Positions 1 to 9,674 are shown, counted from the stretch's first letter. The stretch is DNA of 64,000 nucleotides from Histomonas meleagridis (GCA_020186115.1 WSYJ01000002.1:62001-126000), one strand, 5' to 3'. Numbers and translations are program-made. The notes: generated by a model from the sequence alone, not told the origin.

Positions 1-1240
1 TAACATATTCTCGAACATTTATTAAATAAATGTTTTTCGAATGTTCAATGGTTTGTTTAAATGACTTGTAATGAGGGGAAAGTTTGAATATAAATTCTCG
101 GCATTCTTTGCTCTTATGAAGTTGCTCTAATTGGTCGTTGGTGTTTTTGATTGCATTATTGAATGTATTTTCAGATGTTAACTTTGCTGTAAATTTTGGA
201 ATATGAATGTTGAATGCTACTTCTATAAAACTTCCGTTGAACCTGTTTGCCGGAGCGCCTTCTTTTGGTTTTTTTATACAATTGGTAGAAATGTGTTTAA
301 TGATGATGCAATCAAGTTCGGTAAGAGCTAAATTACCACCACTTTGAAAAACAACCATACCATACTTAGGAAGCTGCCTAAATGTACATGAATCATGTTT
401 CTTAAAACAATCAAATACAAAATTATTAGAATTAGCTTTGAATTGTTTTACAAGTTCTGTTAATACATCGTTAATGTTTTTAATTTTGGGGAACGCACTC
501 ATGATCTTATTACATATCACTTTGTCGAATTTAGGAGAACCAGGCCATGAGGTAATTATGCCGCTCAAAAAGCAGTCAAAAAAAGCGGACGATGCGCTGT
601 CACTTTTTAGATAAATGATGTTTTTGCCTGCAGCAATTTGGTATTCAGATAAATAAGGAAAGCTAAGCTCAAAACTATTTTCTAACAAACCAATAAGATC
701 TGGTGGAGTGTGAGTTTCTGTGGTTGTAAGAAGGAAGAAAAAATTATCTGTGAATTGTTCTTGGAAAAAAAATGAAGATTTAAGAAAACATCCAACAAGA
801 CGTGGTGAAATGTTATCTTCGATAAAATATGATATAAAAGTGTTAGCAGCTCTTGCAAATTCGTCGAAAGCAAAATTTCCAAAAACGGATGGAAATGTTG
901 AGTTTACAAAATAACTATCAATATCAGAACAGCTAGGACATAACTGATATAATGCATCAGTGATTTTTCTGTTATTAACTGTTGATAGCTCATGGAAATT
1001 TTTTATATGGGAACTAATTTGATAATTTAAAGAGTTTGAGCAAGAAAAATGAAAGTCAAAGCAAGCCCCGTATTTTGGGTTGAGTGAGAGAAATTCAATA
1101 AGGTTATTGATTTTACAACGTATGCAAAATGATTGAAAATCTTCTTGAGCAGCTGTTAAGTAAAAGTTAAGCATTTCATTATGGTTAAAAGCGTAATATT
1201 GTTTTAAATCATCTAACACTTCTTCATTTTTATGTTTCAT
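1..1240 (-). CDS. Partial conserved trichomonad protein, runs off the left edge
   Basis: An uninterrupted reading frame starts at ATG 1240 and is still open at base 2, giving at least 413 residues; the C-terminus lies outside the window. I do not recognise a named domain. It is homologous to the 736-residue protein at 47540-49750: both carry an S-T-F-P-S-(V/I) motif, then DE(F/Y) and an aliphatic stretch, then L-(V/I)-G-x-F-L and FFQ/IFQ ahead of a second hydrophobic helix (around residues 112-175 here). Later blocks around YGMVVFQSGG / QIIFYGGLDF also correspond. No signal peptide or membrane segment is evident. It is head-to-head with the enolase gene across a 379-bp intergenic region. The frame and the paralogy are seen directly; function is unknown. 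An alpha-helical GAP-like or scaffold fold is possible but unsupported. Confidence 0.75.
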   Translation of the reverse strand, partial: MKHKNEEVLDDLKQYYAFNHNEMLNFYLTAAQEDFQSFCIRCKINNLIEFLSLNPKYGACFDFHFSCSNSLNYQISSHIKNFHELSTVNNRKITDALYQLCPSCSDIDSYFVNSTFPSVFGNFAFDEFARAANTFISYFIEDNISPRLVGCFLKSSFFFQEQFTDNFFFLLTTTETHTPPDLIGLLENSFELSFPYLSEYQIAAGKNIIYLKSDSASSAFFDCFLSGIITSWPGSPKFDKVICNKIMSAFPKIKNINDVLTELVKQFKANSNNFVFDCFKKHDSCTFRQLPKYGMVVFQSGGNLALTELDCIIIKHISTNCIKKPKEGAPANRFNGSFIEVAFNIHIPKFTAKLTSENTFNNAIKNTNDQLEQLHKSKECREFIFKLSPHYKSFKQTIEHSKNIYLINVREYV

Positions 1241-1619
1241 GATCCTTGAATAATTACAGGGTGCCCCATTGATTCAATCAAACAACATGTAAACTATTCA
1301 AACCAATTGAACAGTTCAACTACATGTGAATGTCAATTGACCTATTTATAAGCTTTATTTTCCTCAGAGTGAGTACTCACTAGTTGGGTGAAATCACACA
1401 TTATCACAATTTTCAGTATATATTGTTGTTTTTTTATGAATTAAATAAAATTAAATTAATTTGCTTATTCTAACAAGCATTAAACAATATTCGACAATTG
1501 GCTGCTAAAGCATTATAAGATGTTTTGATACAGAGGAATCAAGTATCTTTTTAATTTTTTCGTAATTGATTGACCGTTAAAATGAATAACCGTTCCTCAT
1601 ATGGCCAGTCCACTTTTTT
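1241..1619. promoter_or_regulatory. Divergent intergenic region, left-edge gene and enolase
   Basis: This 379-bp region separates two head-to-head genes. Near enolase it contains ACCGTTAA at about 1573-1580, AACCGTT at 1589-1595, and the pyrimidine-rich CCACTTTTTT immediately before the ATG. ACCGTT resembles the Myb-bound element known from Trichomonas promoters, and CCACTTTT resembles a trichomonad initiator. Assignment is by motif only. Confidence 0.45.
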
Positions 1620-3071
1620 ATGTCTGATCCCAAATCTGCTGCTGCTGAATACCTTAAACAACACAAGGTCACAGAACTCATACAAAATGCAATGAACGAA
1701 CTTGTCGAAAAAAAGCCAGAGGATGCATTTGGCTTTCTTTCACGTATTTTCAAGAGTCAAGCTGCTGTACCTGTTATTGATCATCTTGTTGGTCGTGAAG
1801 TTCTTGACTCACGTGGAAATCCTACTGTAGAAACAGATGTTTATGTAAAGTATCTTGGCGAAGTCAAATTTGCTGGTCGTTCTTCTGCTCCATCTGGTGC
1901 ATCCACTGGTTCCAATGAAGCACGTGAACTTCGTGACAAGGAATCACCACGTTACAATGGAAAAGGTACTGCTCAAGCCTCATCAAATGTTTCCACTATT
2001 CTTTCCCCAGCCCTTCAAGGCAAGCAATTAAATGACCTCAAAGCACTTGACAAAATCATTTGTGACACAGATGGTACCGAACTTAAAGAAAAAGTTGGTG
2101 GAAATGCTTGCACAGCAACATCTTTCGCACTTGCTGAAGCAGGAGCCTCACTTGAAGGTCTCCAACTCTTTGAGTACCTTGCACGCCAATACCATGGTGA
2201 AAATCTTCCAAAGAAGTACAAATTACCAACACCATTTTTCAATATTCTTAATGGCGGTAAGCATGCTGGCGGTAATCTCAAGTTACAAGAGTTCATGGTC
2301 TCACCAGCCCCAGGAATTCCATATCCAGACCAACTTCGTATGGTTGCTGAGACATATCAAAAACTTGGCGCATTACTTGTCAAGAAATATGGCATCTCTG
2401 CAAAGAACCTTGGTGATGAAGGAGGCTATGCACCACTTCTTAACACACCAGAAGAAGCAATTTCGATCATCGAAGATGCAATCCGCGAAGCCGGCTATGA
2501 ACCCGGAAAAGACATCCGCATTGGTCTTGATGCAGCTGCTTCCGAATTCTATGATGAAGAAAGCAAATTATATGAAGTTGAAGTTGGATTAAAGAAGACC
2601 GGCGATGAAATGATCCAATATTGGAAAGACTTGATCGAAAAACATCCAGCGATTGTCTCAATCGAAGATGGATTACATGAAAAGGATTATGAACATTGGG
2701 TCAAATTGAATGAGGCCATCGGCGAAAAGTGCCAACTTGTTGGTGATGATTTATACACAACAAATCCAAACACTATCCGCAAAGGACTTGAAGGAAAATG
2801 GTGCAATGCATTGTTATTAAAGGTCAATCAAATTGGTACAATAAGCGAAGCTATGGAAGCTGCAAAACTTATCCTCGACGCAGGACAAAATGTTATGGTA
2901 AGCCATAGATCTGGTGAAACATGCAACTCAGTGATCGCTGACTTGGCTGTGGCGATTGGCGCACAAGCTATCAAGACTGGTTCAACTGCAAGAGGAGAAA
3001 GAATCGAGAAGTACACGCGATTACTCCAAATTTATGAATACTTGAAAGAAAGGGATATGCTCGATGAGTAA
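1620..3071 (+). CDS. Enolase with N-terminal RIIa/DPY-30-like extension
   Basis: Enolase (2-phosphoglycerate hydro-lyase) of glycolysis. Residues about 55-483 form a complete enolase: loop SGASTGSNEA, NGGKHAGGN with the substrate-loop histidine, LQEFMV, GDEGGYAP, metal ligands in GLDAAAS, SIEDG and VGDDL, the catalytic lysine in LLLKVNQ, and SHRSGET. SIEDG, rather than the SIEDP of animals and yeast, is the form common in bacteria and some protists. The first ~50 residues are extra compared with the usual ~430-440-residue enzyme and contain EYLKQHKVTELIQNAMNEL followed by KKPEDAFGFL, which resembles an RIIa/DPY-30 dimerisation helix pair. ATG 1620 directly follows an initiator-like CCACTTTTTT, so the extension is probably translated. 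The stop overlaps TAAA. Enolase identity is certain; the role of the extension is inference. Confidence 0.96.
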   Translation: MSDPKSAAAEYLKQHKVTELIQNAMNELVEKKPEDAFGFLSRIFKSQAAVPVIDHLVGREVLDSRGNPTVETDVYVKYLGEVKFAGRSSAPSGASTGSNEARELRDKESPRYNGKGTAQASSNVSTILSPALQGKQLNDLKALDKIICDTDGTELKEKVGGNACTATSFALAEAGASLEGLQLFEYLARQYHGENLPKKYKLPTPFFNILNGGKHAGGNLKLQEFMVSPAPGIPYPDQLRMVAETYQKLGALLVKKYGISAKNLGDEGGYAPLLNTPEEAISIIEDAIREAGYEPGKDIRIGLDAAASEFYDEESKLYEVEVGLKKTGDEMIQYWKDLIEKHPAIVSIEDGLHEKDYEHWVKLNEAIGEKCQLVGDDLYTTNPNTIRKGLEGKWCNALLLKVNQIGTISEAMEAAKLILDAGQNVMVSHRSGETCNSVIADLAVAIGAQAIKTGSTARGERIEKYTRLLQIYEYLKERDMLDE

Positions 3072-3579
3072 ACAGCCAAAATGAACAGTTTTTTATTATT
3101 TGTGGAACACTTTAAGATATAAAAAATATCTTTGGAATATTATTCAGAATAAATACTTTTTACTACAAATAAAATAGAAAATACGAAAAGTCCGACAAGG
3201 AATAAATAAATCCATTTTTATTATTATTATTTTTAATGGTAAGAAACATTTAATAAAAAATTGAATTAATGTTATTTATATTTTGAAGCTGTCAACATAT
3301 GATTATGGTTATATATCGTATTTCGTTCAGTGTTTTCAAGTAGAATCTGGAATATGTTTATTCTTCCAAATTTTAAATTTTCCTGTGTCTTTATTACTAC
3401 TAATTTTAGTATGTATTAATAATTTTTTAATTAAGTAAACAATAAAATATTTAATGTTATCAATTCAATTTATTTATAAAAGATCATAAACAAAATAATT
3501 TCATATTTATTATACAAATTTTAAATATTAAAACAGATAATGAAATTCATGATTTTATTTAATCTTATATAAGGTATAT
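3072..3579. other. Intergenic, no gene seen
   Basis: AT-rich 3' flank of enolase, about 500 bp, with many short A and T runs. I see no coding frame, RNA gene or clear repeat. Confidence 0.5.
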
Positions 3580-3762
3580 TCAAACATCTTCGCTGCTTAT
3601 TTTCTTACTTTTTGTCCTTATAAACACAACTACCAATACTACAAATATGCATATAGACACAATAAGTACAATTGTATCATCGCTAATTTTTCTTCCCTCT
3701 TCACTACTTGATTGTGGTGGTGTACATTCTGTTTCATTTGTAATTTGAAGTGGTCCGTAGTT
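3580..3762 (-). pseudogene. C-terminal remnant of a membrane-anchored surface protein
   Basis: A frame of 60 codons ends with TGA at 3580-3582 and is closed on its 5' side by TAG at 3763-3765; it has no start codon. The peptide has a short acidic, Pro/Ser-rich stretch (ECTPPQSSSEEG), a hydrophobic helix (IVLIVSICIFVVLVVVF) and a basic tail (RTKSKK). This matches the tail layout of the membrane-anchored proteins at 25919-29146 and 35129-38098 in this window. It is too short to be a gene, so I read it as the 3' end of a lost surface-protein gene. It lies about 260 bp left of the transposon, whose insertion may or may not be related to the loss. Confidence 0.5.
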
Positions 3763-4020
3763 CTAGAGCTACCAATAATGAATAAATTGTTTCTAAAATT
3801 ATTCTATATATAGAACAAATTAATTATAAAAAATTGCAAAGACAGATTTTTGAATTTTTGCTCTGGTCTATAGATATTGAAAATCTTGTATAACTTAAAA
3901 ACAGAATAAAAACTAATAAAAAATTATATAAATTCCAGTGCCGGCCACAAAAATTTGATCATTGGAAGCTAAAAATTGTCCATTTTTTTGCCAAAATTTT
4001 TGATCGTCTTTTTGGCATTA

Positions 4021-4046
4021 CTCCAACAAAAATTAAGTGCAAAAAA
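4021..4046 (+). repeat. Left terminal inverted repeat of pogo-like element
   Basis: 26 bp, identical to the reverse complement of 6116-6141, and preceded by TA at 4019-4020. Confidence 0.85.
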
Positions 4047-4461
4047 ATTAAAACAGTTGATTTATTATATGTATTTTGTACATTAGTACAACCTTTAAAT
4101 ATTGCTTGAAAATCTACTTTTGTCTCTCTCCTAATGAATTTTTTGCTTGTTCCTCTCTTTCTTTCGAATTTTTATGATTGATATCTACAGATTTGAATAA
4201 AAAGGTACTAACCGAATTTATAGGTACTAACCCCTTTTGCACTTTTTCAGAAATTAACATAAAAAAAATTAAAATATCTTCTGATAGACTAAATATAAGA
4301 AAAAATGTTTAATAAATATATAAAATATATGCAATTTAATTATTATGAATAAATTTTAAGCTTGAGAATTTGATCAGGTGTGATGTTATGCGCACTTTTT
4401 CAAATTTTAATTTTTTTCATTTTTTTCATTAAATTTTAAATATTTTTTAAATTTCTGGTGT

Positions 4462-5870
4462 TTACTCAAAGATTCCTTCTGGGAAGTATTCTTTGTTGAT
4501 ATAACCCCAGTTCGTGTTTAATCTTCTTTGTGATATATTGGATTTATCAAAATTTATATTCCAGATCTCAGAAAACTCGAACGAATTTCGTACCTTTTCC
4601 TCATCAAAAATTATTCTCCTTATATCTTCATTAAGGTCAGTAGATATGCCAGCTCTTTCAAAGCTAGAACGAACGTTAATACTGGTCGTAACTTGTTCAT
4701 ATGCCCTAAAAACCTTTTCAGCTAATGCTGCAACATCATTCAAGGTTTGTTTTGATGTGAGACTTTTTTGACATTTTTAAGTGCACCAAATATCACCAAA
4801 TCAAGCATTTGGAAAAGGTTAGATGTATGCGGATTAAATGTTATAACAATTACTCGATTTTCGGCAAGAATTTTCAAAATTTCAGGATCGCAATGTGAAG
4901 AATGATTGTCCATGAATAAAACAGCAAACTCATCTGAAAACCCCTCAATACTTCGCTGATTATTAACATAGGGAATGAATACATTTGTAATATAATCAAA
5001 AAATATTTCTTTTTTCACGTATGGAGGATTTGATATTGAAATATTCAGGTCAATTCCATTTTCTATATTTGTACGAAAGATATCATAAACTCGTAGGCTA
5101 GAAGCAATTGTCATTGGAGTTATGGCATCATTTGCTGCGCTAATACAAGAAATTAATGTTTGATGCCTAATTGAACGTTTTACAGGTACCATAACAGGTG
5201 CTTGACACATATTTCTTGGTGCTATAACCGATTTTATTTTTTTATCTTCCCATTCGCTTGTACCCATTTCATCTATGTTAAAAACCAGTTCTGCTGCTTT
5301 CCCAACAACATATTTCTTAATATTTTCAATGTGCTTATCTAGAAATTCTCTAGGCACATTCAATCTTGTGTTCTCTTGAGGAATAGCTTTGGTAAATCCA
5401 ATTTGATCTTTGTAATTCTTAAAGAATCCAGCAAGCCATCCTTTTGTAACTTCTTTGCCAAATTTTGTCTTTATGTACAGCAATAATTCTTGTTTCGTTA
5501 GGAATTCGTTTTTTTCTGCCATTTCAATTATATATTCAATTATTTGATTTTTTTCTTCATCATCAAAAATTCTGGGGCGCCCTAAGTCATTTTTTGCATT
5601 TTTTGCTTTTTTTCTAATATTTGCTATAACCCCATGACTTACATCGAATATTTCTCCAAGTTTTTTGTTGTTAAGCAAAATATGACACACATTTTCACAA
5701 TATTCACGGAGAAAAAGTACTTGGTCATTTCGAAATTGACATGATTGAAATTCCGGATTTCTTAATAATCCCCTTATATCTACATCGCTTAAAATAGTTC
5801 CCTTTAGTCGTTCTTTAAATTCATCAATTGGAATTGCATGTGTCTTGAACGCATCGCTTGATTTCATCAT
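4462..5870 (-). pseudogene. DDE_1 (pogo/Tigger-type) transposase, frameshifted
   Basis: The main frame runs from ATG 5870 to a stop at 4740 (376 residues). A second frame, 4743-4462, supplies about 93 C-terminal residues. The two are offset by one base near 4745, where an A-rich stretch precedes an immediate TGA, so a single indel explains the break. The N-terminal half is helix-turn-helix-like with a basic segment (GVIANIRKKAKNAKND, GRPR). The catalytic core shows the family's acidic residues: FNIDEMG, LFMDNHSSH, and NPHTSNLFQMLD followed by FGALK, the layout of pogo, Tigger and CENP-B relatives. The sequence at the junction does not match a canonical minus-one slippery heptamer, so mutation is more likely than programmed frameshifting. 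The element may be inactive, or mobilisable in trans. Confidence 0.85.
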
Positions 5871-6115
5871 TTTTCGAAATAAAAAGTGACAGAAAAGTGC
5901 AAAAAGGGTTAGTATATTTAAATTCGGTTAGTACCTTTTTATTCAAATCTGTAATCACATTGAATCTCAAATAAGATCATAAATAATGCTGAAATTTATA
6001 TTTTATTGCATTAAAATTTTGATTACCAAAAAAAAATTTCTTGTAATTTTTATATACAGACCTTTTTGCATTTAGGCACAGCAAGGGTGGCCCTCAATAA
6101 CAAAAAATACAATAA

Positions 6116-6141
6116 TTTTTTGCACTTAATTTTTGTTGGAG
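6116..6141 (-). repeat. Right terminal inverted repeat of pogo-like element
   Basis: 26 bp, inverted copy of 4021-4046, followed by TA at 6142-6143. Confidence 0.85.
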
Positions 6142-6143
6142 TA

Positions 6144-7387
6144 ATATGACGAACCCCGAGGAGACTAAGGGCCCATAAGACATATTTTCGATTTGCTTTG
6201 GGAGCGCATGGAAATTAGTCAATAATTATTTGTTCATCGCAAAATACATGAGAAGTAAGTGTAATCTTTTCCTATCGGCTCTTTTCACTTCACCAGAATA
6301 TTTATCATTAGTAAAAATTCATATAAAAAATATTTTCAAAAAACAACCAAATATTTTTATATATTAAAAAATATTTTTTTATTCACAAATAAATAAAGAC
6401 CAGCGCCACTCCATATAAAAAGTTACATTTGCATAAATGTTGGAGAAGTTATTTTTTTCATGTATTTTCACTTTTTCTCAAAAATTTTAATAAAAATAAT
6501 ACAAGATAATAGTTTAGAAAATAACATATCTAACATACAATATTCCTATATAGGAAATATTATAAAATTCCCTAAAAAGTATGGTCGAAATCATTTTTGA
6601 ATCTGGAAAGATTGAACAGTCAAAATTTCATAACAAGGGAATTTTTGTAATCTCCTACCGATGCCATTAATAACATAAAATTATCGTTGAAAAAATATTG
6701 CAGGATTTGAAGTTTGAGTACATCTTTTTCTTTTATCTTTTAAAATTATAATTTTTACACTCATTTTTTTTTTTTTTTTTTTTATAAAATTTATTTTATT
6801 TTCTATTAAAACATCACCCATATGATCAATGTATTTCAAACTATATATGATCATGCGTTTCTTTGAAATTAATTTTCTCACTCCCAATATTTTTATATTT
6901 ACTCTTATCTTTTTTATGATTTTATATCTATATCTCAATAAGTCTATTATTTTATATATATAAAATGGTGAATAAGTAAAAATGATAAATCATTTTGGTA
7001 TTTTGTTTTATTAAAATTAAAAGATATTTTGTGATTCTTTTAATTTTATAATTATACAATTTTTAAAATGTTTATCTGTAAGTTATTAAATAGTATTTTT
7101 TTACTCCACCATTATTTTTAAAGAATTTGTTGGTTTGATATGGTATGCTTCGCAAACCACGCGAAGTGAATCTTGTCTTGAGATAAAAATTGATGTATCA
7201 ATATATCGAAAAGTATTTCTTTGAACAATAAATTGTAAACAAATGAAGTGTTTAAAAAAATATTATGAGGAAGAAGTAATCTCAGATGAACATTCCAACA
7301 AAAAGAAGTTTCTCTAAATACAGGTATGATATATTAACACAATGTTTGAATATTTTGCATAACATTAATGAGTAAAGTGTTTTTTTA
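6144..7387. other. AT-rich intergenic, no gene seen
   Basis: About 1.24 kb to the right of the transposon, very AT-rich, with a T tract at about 6765-6783. Short frames here consist of homopolymer-derived Lys, Ile and Phe and look non-coding. No RNA gene recognised. Confidence 0.5.
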
Positions 7388-8371
7388 TTATTGTCCAAAT
7401 AAGAAAGGATATGTCCTTTTATGCTTGAACTCAAATGTTGCAGGTGCATCAATGTACATTGCTTCTCCATCAATTTGATAGAAACAATCGGATTTTGATG
7501 TTATCGTTGCACCTTTCACTTGTCCATATGGCGTCGATAAGTTCATTCCGGCGGTGATTGCAGTGAGAGACTTAAATCCGCCAATTAAAATGACTTCAGC
7601 AAAGCCGTCGTCCATTTCGCATGGCGCTGTACCCTTCCACAATTCTTTACCACCATAAATGGTTTTGGTGGAAAGGAAAACAAGCGTTTTGTGGATGGAA
7701 CTTGGTTTAAGTGCAATTGGTTCAGGATGGCCATTGAAATCATGTAATTGAACATCGAGATATTCTGATAATAACTTTTTGCCAAAGCTGTTTTTAATTG
7801 CAGCTGGAACATAAAGAAATAGTGACTCGAATTGAGATTTTGGTTTGACTTCTTTTCGAATGGATTCATAATCAGCAGCAATAGAAGCATCAACACCTAA
7901 TGAAAAATAATTAAGCATCTGGTGTGAAACGACTTCTTCAGAGTCTTTCTTTTTGATTGTAATTTCCCAAATATCAACATTCTTTTGGATTTGAGAATTA
8001 CGGATTTTTTCAAGATGCTCGAAAATATTTGCTAAAGATTTCTTATTCATTCCTGTGCCCCAACCAATTGAGCGACTCATATCATTTCCTGTTCCAAAAG
8101 GAATAACTGCTAATGGCGGATGAAAGTCTTGCGTATATGCTTTAGTTAATAACGTAATCGCCCAGTTAACAGTGCCATCACCACCTGCAGCTATTGCTCT
8201 AAGTTCTGGATTATTCATTACGTCTGAATATTTTGAAGTCCATGTATCTTGTTCATCAGGGAGAATAACAGGATATATATCAGATTTCCCTTCAACCATC
8301 TTAGCTAACTCGGCTCCAAGTCCACCACCGCTTCCTTTATTGATAAAAATTAAGAGAGGCTTTTCCATCAT
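7388..8371 (-). CDS. Diacylglycerol kinase-like lipid kinase
   Basis: Soluble lipid kinase with a diacylglycerol kinase catalytic and accessory domain, predicted to phosphorylate diacylglycerol to phosphatidic acid; a related lipid substrate is possible. The start opens directly into the fold: PLLIFINKGSGGG, then AIAAGGDGTVNWA (the nucleotide-binding GGDGT), then IPFGTGNDMSRS. The accessory half has LNYFSLGVDASIA, DDGFAEVILIGG and QIDGEA. Length (327 residues) fits a minimal DGK with no C1, PH or EF-hand domains. I chose ATG 8371 because TCACAAA, an initiator-like site, sits only a few bases upstream; upstream in-frame ATG 8428 would lie outside the transcript. It is head-to-head with the UBX gene, ATG to ATG 89 bp apart. 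The stop region overlaps TAATAAA. Confidence 0.88.
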   Translation of the reverse strand: MMEKPLLIFINKGSGGGLGAELAKMVEGKSDIYPVILPDEQDTWTSKYSDVMNNPELRAIAAGGDGTVNWAITLLTKAYTQDFHPPLAVIPFGTGNDMSRSIGWGTGMNKKSLANIFEHLEKIRNSQIQKNVDIWEITIKKKDSEEVVSHQMLNYFSLGVDASIAADYESIRKEVKPKSQFESLFLYVPAAIKNSFGKKLLSEYLDVQLHDFNGHPEPIALKPSSIHKTLVFLSTKTIYGGKELWKGTAPCEMDDGFAEVILIGGFKSLTAITAGMNLSTPYGQVKGATITSKSDCFYQIDGEAMYIDAPATFEFKHKRTYPFLFGQ

Positions 8372-8372
8372 T

Positions 8373-8378
8373 TTGTGA
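8373..8378 (-). promoter_or_regulatory. Initiator-like site of the DGK-like gene
   Basis: TCACAA read on the minus strand, immediately upstream of ATG 8371. It matches the TCAYWW trichomonad initiator and implies a 5' leader of only about five bases. Confidence 0.5.
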
Positions 8379-8459
8379 AGTAAACTTTTTGAATTTAAAG
8401 TTGAAAGAGCATTCAATTTTGAATACATACAAATTTTTTCCAAATCTTTAATTGGCTGG

Positions 8460-9674
8460 ATGAAACAAAGCGACACAGGCAATTCAAACCCGAATATACC
8501 ACCACCTAACCCACAGCAAAACGGAAATCCACAACCTCCACCAGGATATCCTCCTTATCCCGGATATTATCCTTATCCATACCAATATCCTCCCCAACCA
8601 AATAATCAAAATCAATCTAATCAACAAAATGCACCACCTCCTCCATACGGGTACCCATATCCTCCTCCACCTCCACAAAATAATCAAAAACAACCTAATC
8701 AACCAAACCAACAAAATCAACAAACTCCACCTCCTCCTCCATACGGATACCAATATCCTTACCCCTATCCACCACCACCTCCAAATGGATCAAATGGACA
8801 ACCAAATGGTTATCCATATCCTCCTTTTCCATACCCGCCACCATATGGTTATCCCTATCCTTATCCACCACCGCAGCCACAGCAAGCTCAGCAAGCTCCT
8901 CCACAAGATAATAAATTTGATTGGGAAAAGAATAGATTTGCAAATTCACAACCACAGCAACCACAACAATCTACATCACAGCAAAACGCACCCAGCAAGC
9001 CACCACCTGTCTTTGACTGGGAGAAACGTCAGCTCGGTATTATTCCGAATGATGAACCGCCAGCCAAAATTGAAATTGATTGGAACTATAAGCCCGATTA
9101 TGTGATTGACGAACCCATCAAAGAAGTTGAGCGTGATCCAGAAGTCTCTGCTATTTGCACATCACGATTATTTGATCCATCACAATTTCCAGATTTGCCC
9201 GATTCATTCTTCAAACTTTCGGCCTCCGAAACGATGTCCTTACTTCAGCAGCAACAGCGCAACAAGACTTTCCAAAAACGATCAAATGCACCAACACGCG
9301 ATACTGCGCGCGTCAAGTTCCAATTTGGCAACACGTGTGTCTCCGACCTCACTGTCACAGCCTCGTTCCATGTCGAGGAGCCAACGAAAGCACTTTATGA
9401 CTTTTTGAGCGATTTCGTATTTGCTGATGGATCACAGTTTTACCTTAAAACGTTAATACCACCAAAGGCAATTGCGTCGACACTGAATCAGAGGCTAAAG
9501 GACTTTAAGTTGCAGGGCAAAGTCATTGTACAAGTCGGAATTAAACATTTCACTGGACTGAAACAGAACGTCGAAGAGATATATAACGCACAAAGAGAAG
9601 AAATAGCAAAGAAAGTGAAGGAACTCGAGGAAAAGGAAAAGGAAAAAGAAAAAGAAATACAGGAAAATGAATAA
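8460..9674 (+). CDS. TUG/ASPSCR1-like UBX-domain protein with Pro/Gln/Tyr-rich N-terminus
   Basis: 404 residues. The first ~165 are low complexity: repeats of PPPYGYPYP, QNQPN and YPYPYPPP. A middle region has two FDWEK motifs (FDWEKNRF and FDWEKRQLG) and a related EIDWNYKPDY. From about residue 230, FPDLPDSFFKLSASE and a Q-rich helix lead into a ubiquitin-like UBX domain (about 285-385: ARVKFQFGN, HVEEPTKALYDFLSDF, FYLKTLIPPKAI, LKDFKLQGKVIVQVG), which matches the C-terminal UBX domain and preceding helix of TUG/ASPSCR1/Ubx4 proteins. Those bind the AAA-ATPase p97/Cdc48. The tail is a charged Glu/Lys helix. The N-terminal ubiquitin-like domain of animal TUG is absent, replaced by the proline-rich region. 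The stop overlaps TAAA. Confidence 0.75.
   Translation: MKQSDTGNSNPNIPPPNPQQNGNPQPPPGYPPYPGYYPYPYQYPPQPNNQNQSNQQNAPPPPYGYPYPPPPPQNNQKQPNQPNQQNQQTPPPPPYGYQYPYPYPPPPPNGSNGQPNGYPYPPFPYPPPYGYPYPYPPPQPQQAQQAPPQDNKFDWEKNRFANSQPQQPQQSTSQQNAPSKPPPVFDWEKRQLGIIPNDEPPAKIEIDWNYKPDYVIDEPIKEVERDPEVSAICTSRLFDPSQFPDLPDSFFKLSASETMSLLQQQQRNKTFQKRSNAPTRDTARVKFQFGNTCVSDLTVTASFHVEEPTKALYDFLSDFVFADGSQFYLKTLIPPKAIASTLNQRLKDFKLQGKVIVQVGIKHFTGLKQNVEEIYNAQREEIAKKVKELEEKEKEKEKEIQENE

Larger units (their letters stand above)
4021..6141 (-). mobile_element. Pogo/Tigger-like DNA transposon with TA target duplication
   Basis: A 2.1-kb element bounded by 26-bp perfect terminal inverted repeats (4021-4046 and 6116-6141) that begin CTCCAACAAAAATTAAGTGC. 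Each end abuts a TA (4019-4020 and 6142-6143), consistent with the TA duplication of the Tc1/mariner-pogo superfamily. A second, longer imperfect inverted pair lies inside: about 4188-4255 pairs with about 5880-5965, both carrying ACAGATTTGAATAAAAAGG, GTACTAACCGAATTTA and CCTTTTTGCAC. The transposase lies between the inner repeats on the minus strand. The near-perfect outer repeats suggest fairly recent insertion, but the transposase has a frameshift. Confidence 0.85.

Noticed and set aside
4740-4760. Programmed minus-one frameshift in the transposase
   Set aside because: The junction has an A-rich stretch but not a standard X-XXY-YYZ heptamer; a simple indel is more economical.
6681-6938. 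85-codon Lys/Ile-rich ORF
   Set aside because: Contains a homopolymer-derived Lys run; intergenic composition.
7145-7175. CTTCGC...GCGAAG hairpin as an RNA gene or terminator
   Set aside because: A short isolated stem with no further structure or RNA-gene signature.
8484-8964. Trp/Arg/Ile- and Val/Glu/Asp-rich frames opposite the UBX gene
   Set aside because: Antisense shadows of the proline-rich coding repeat.
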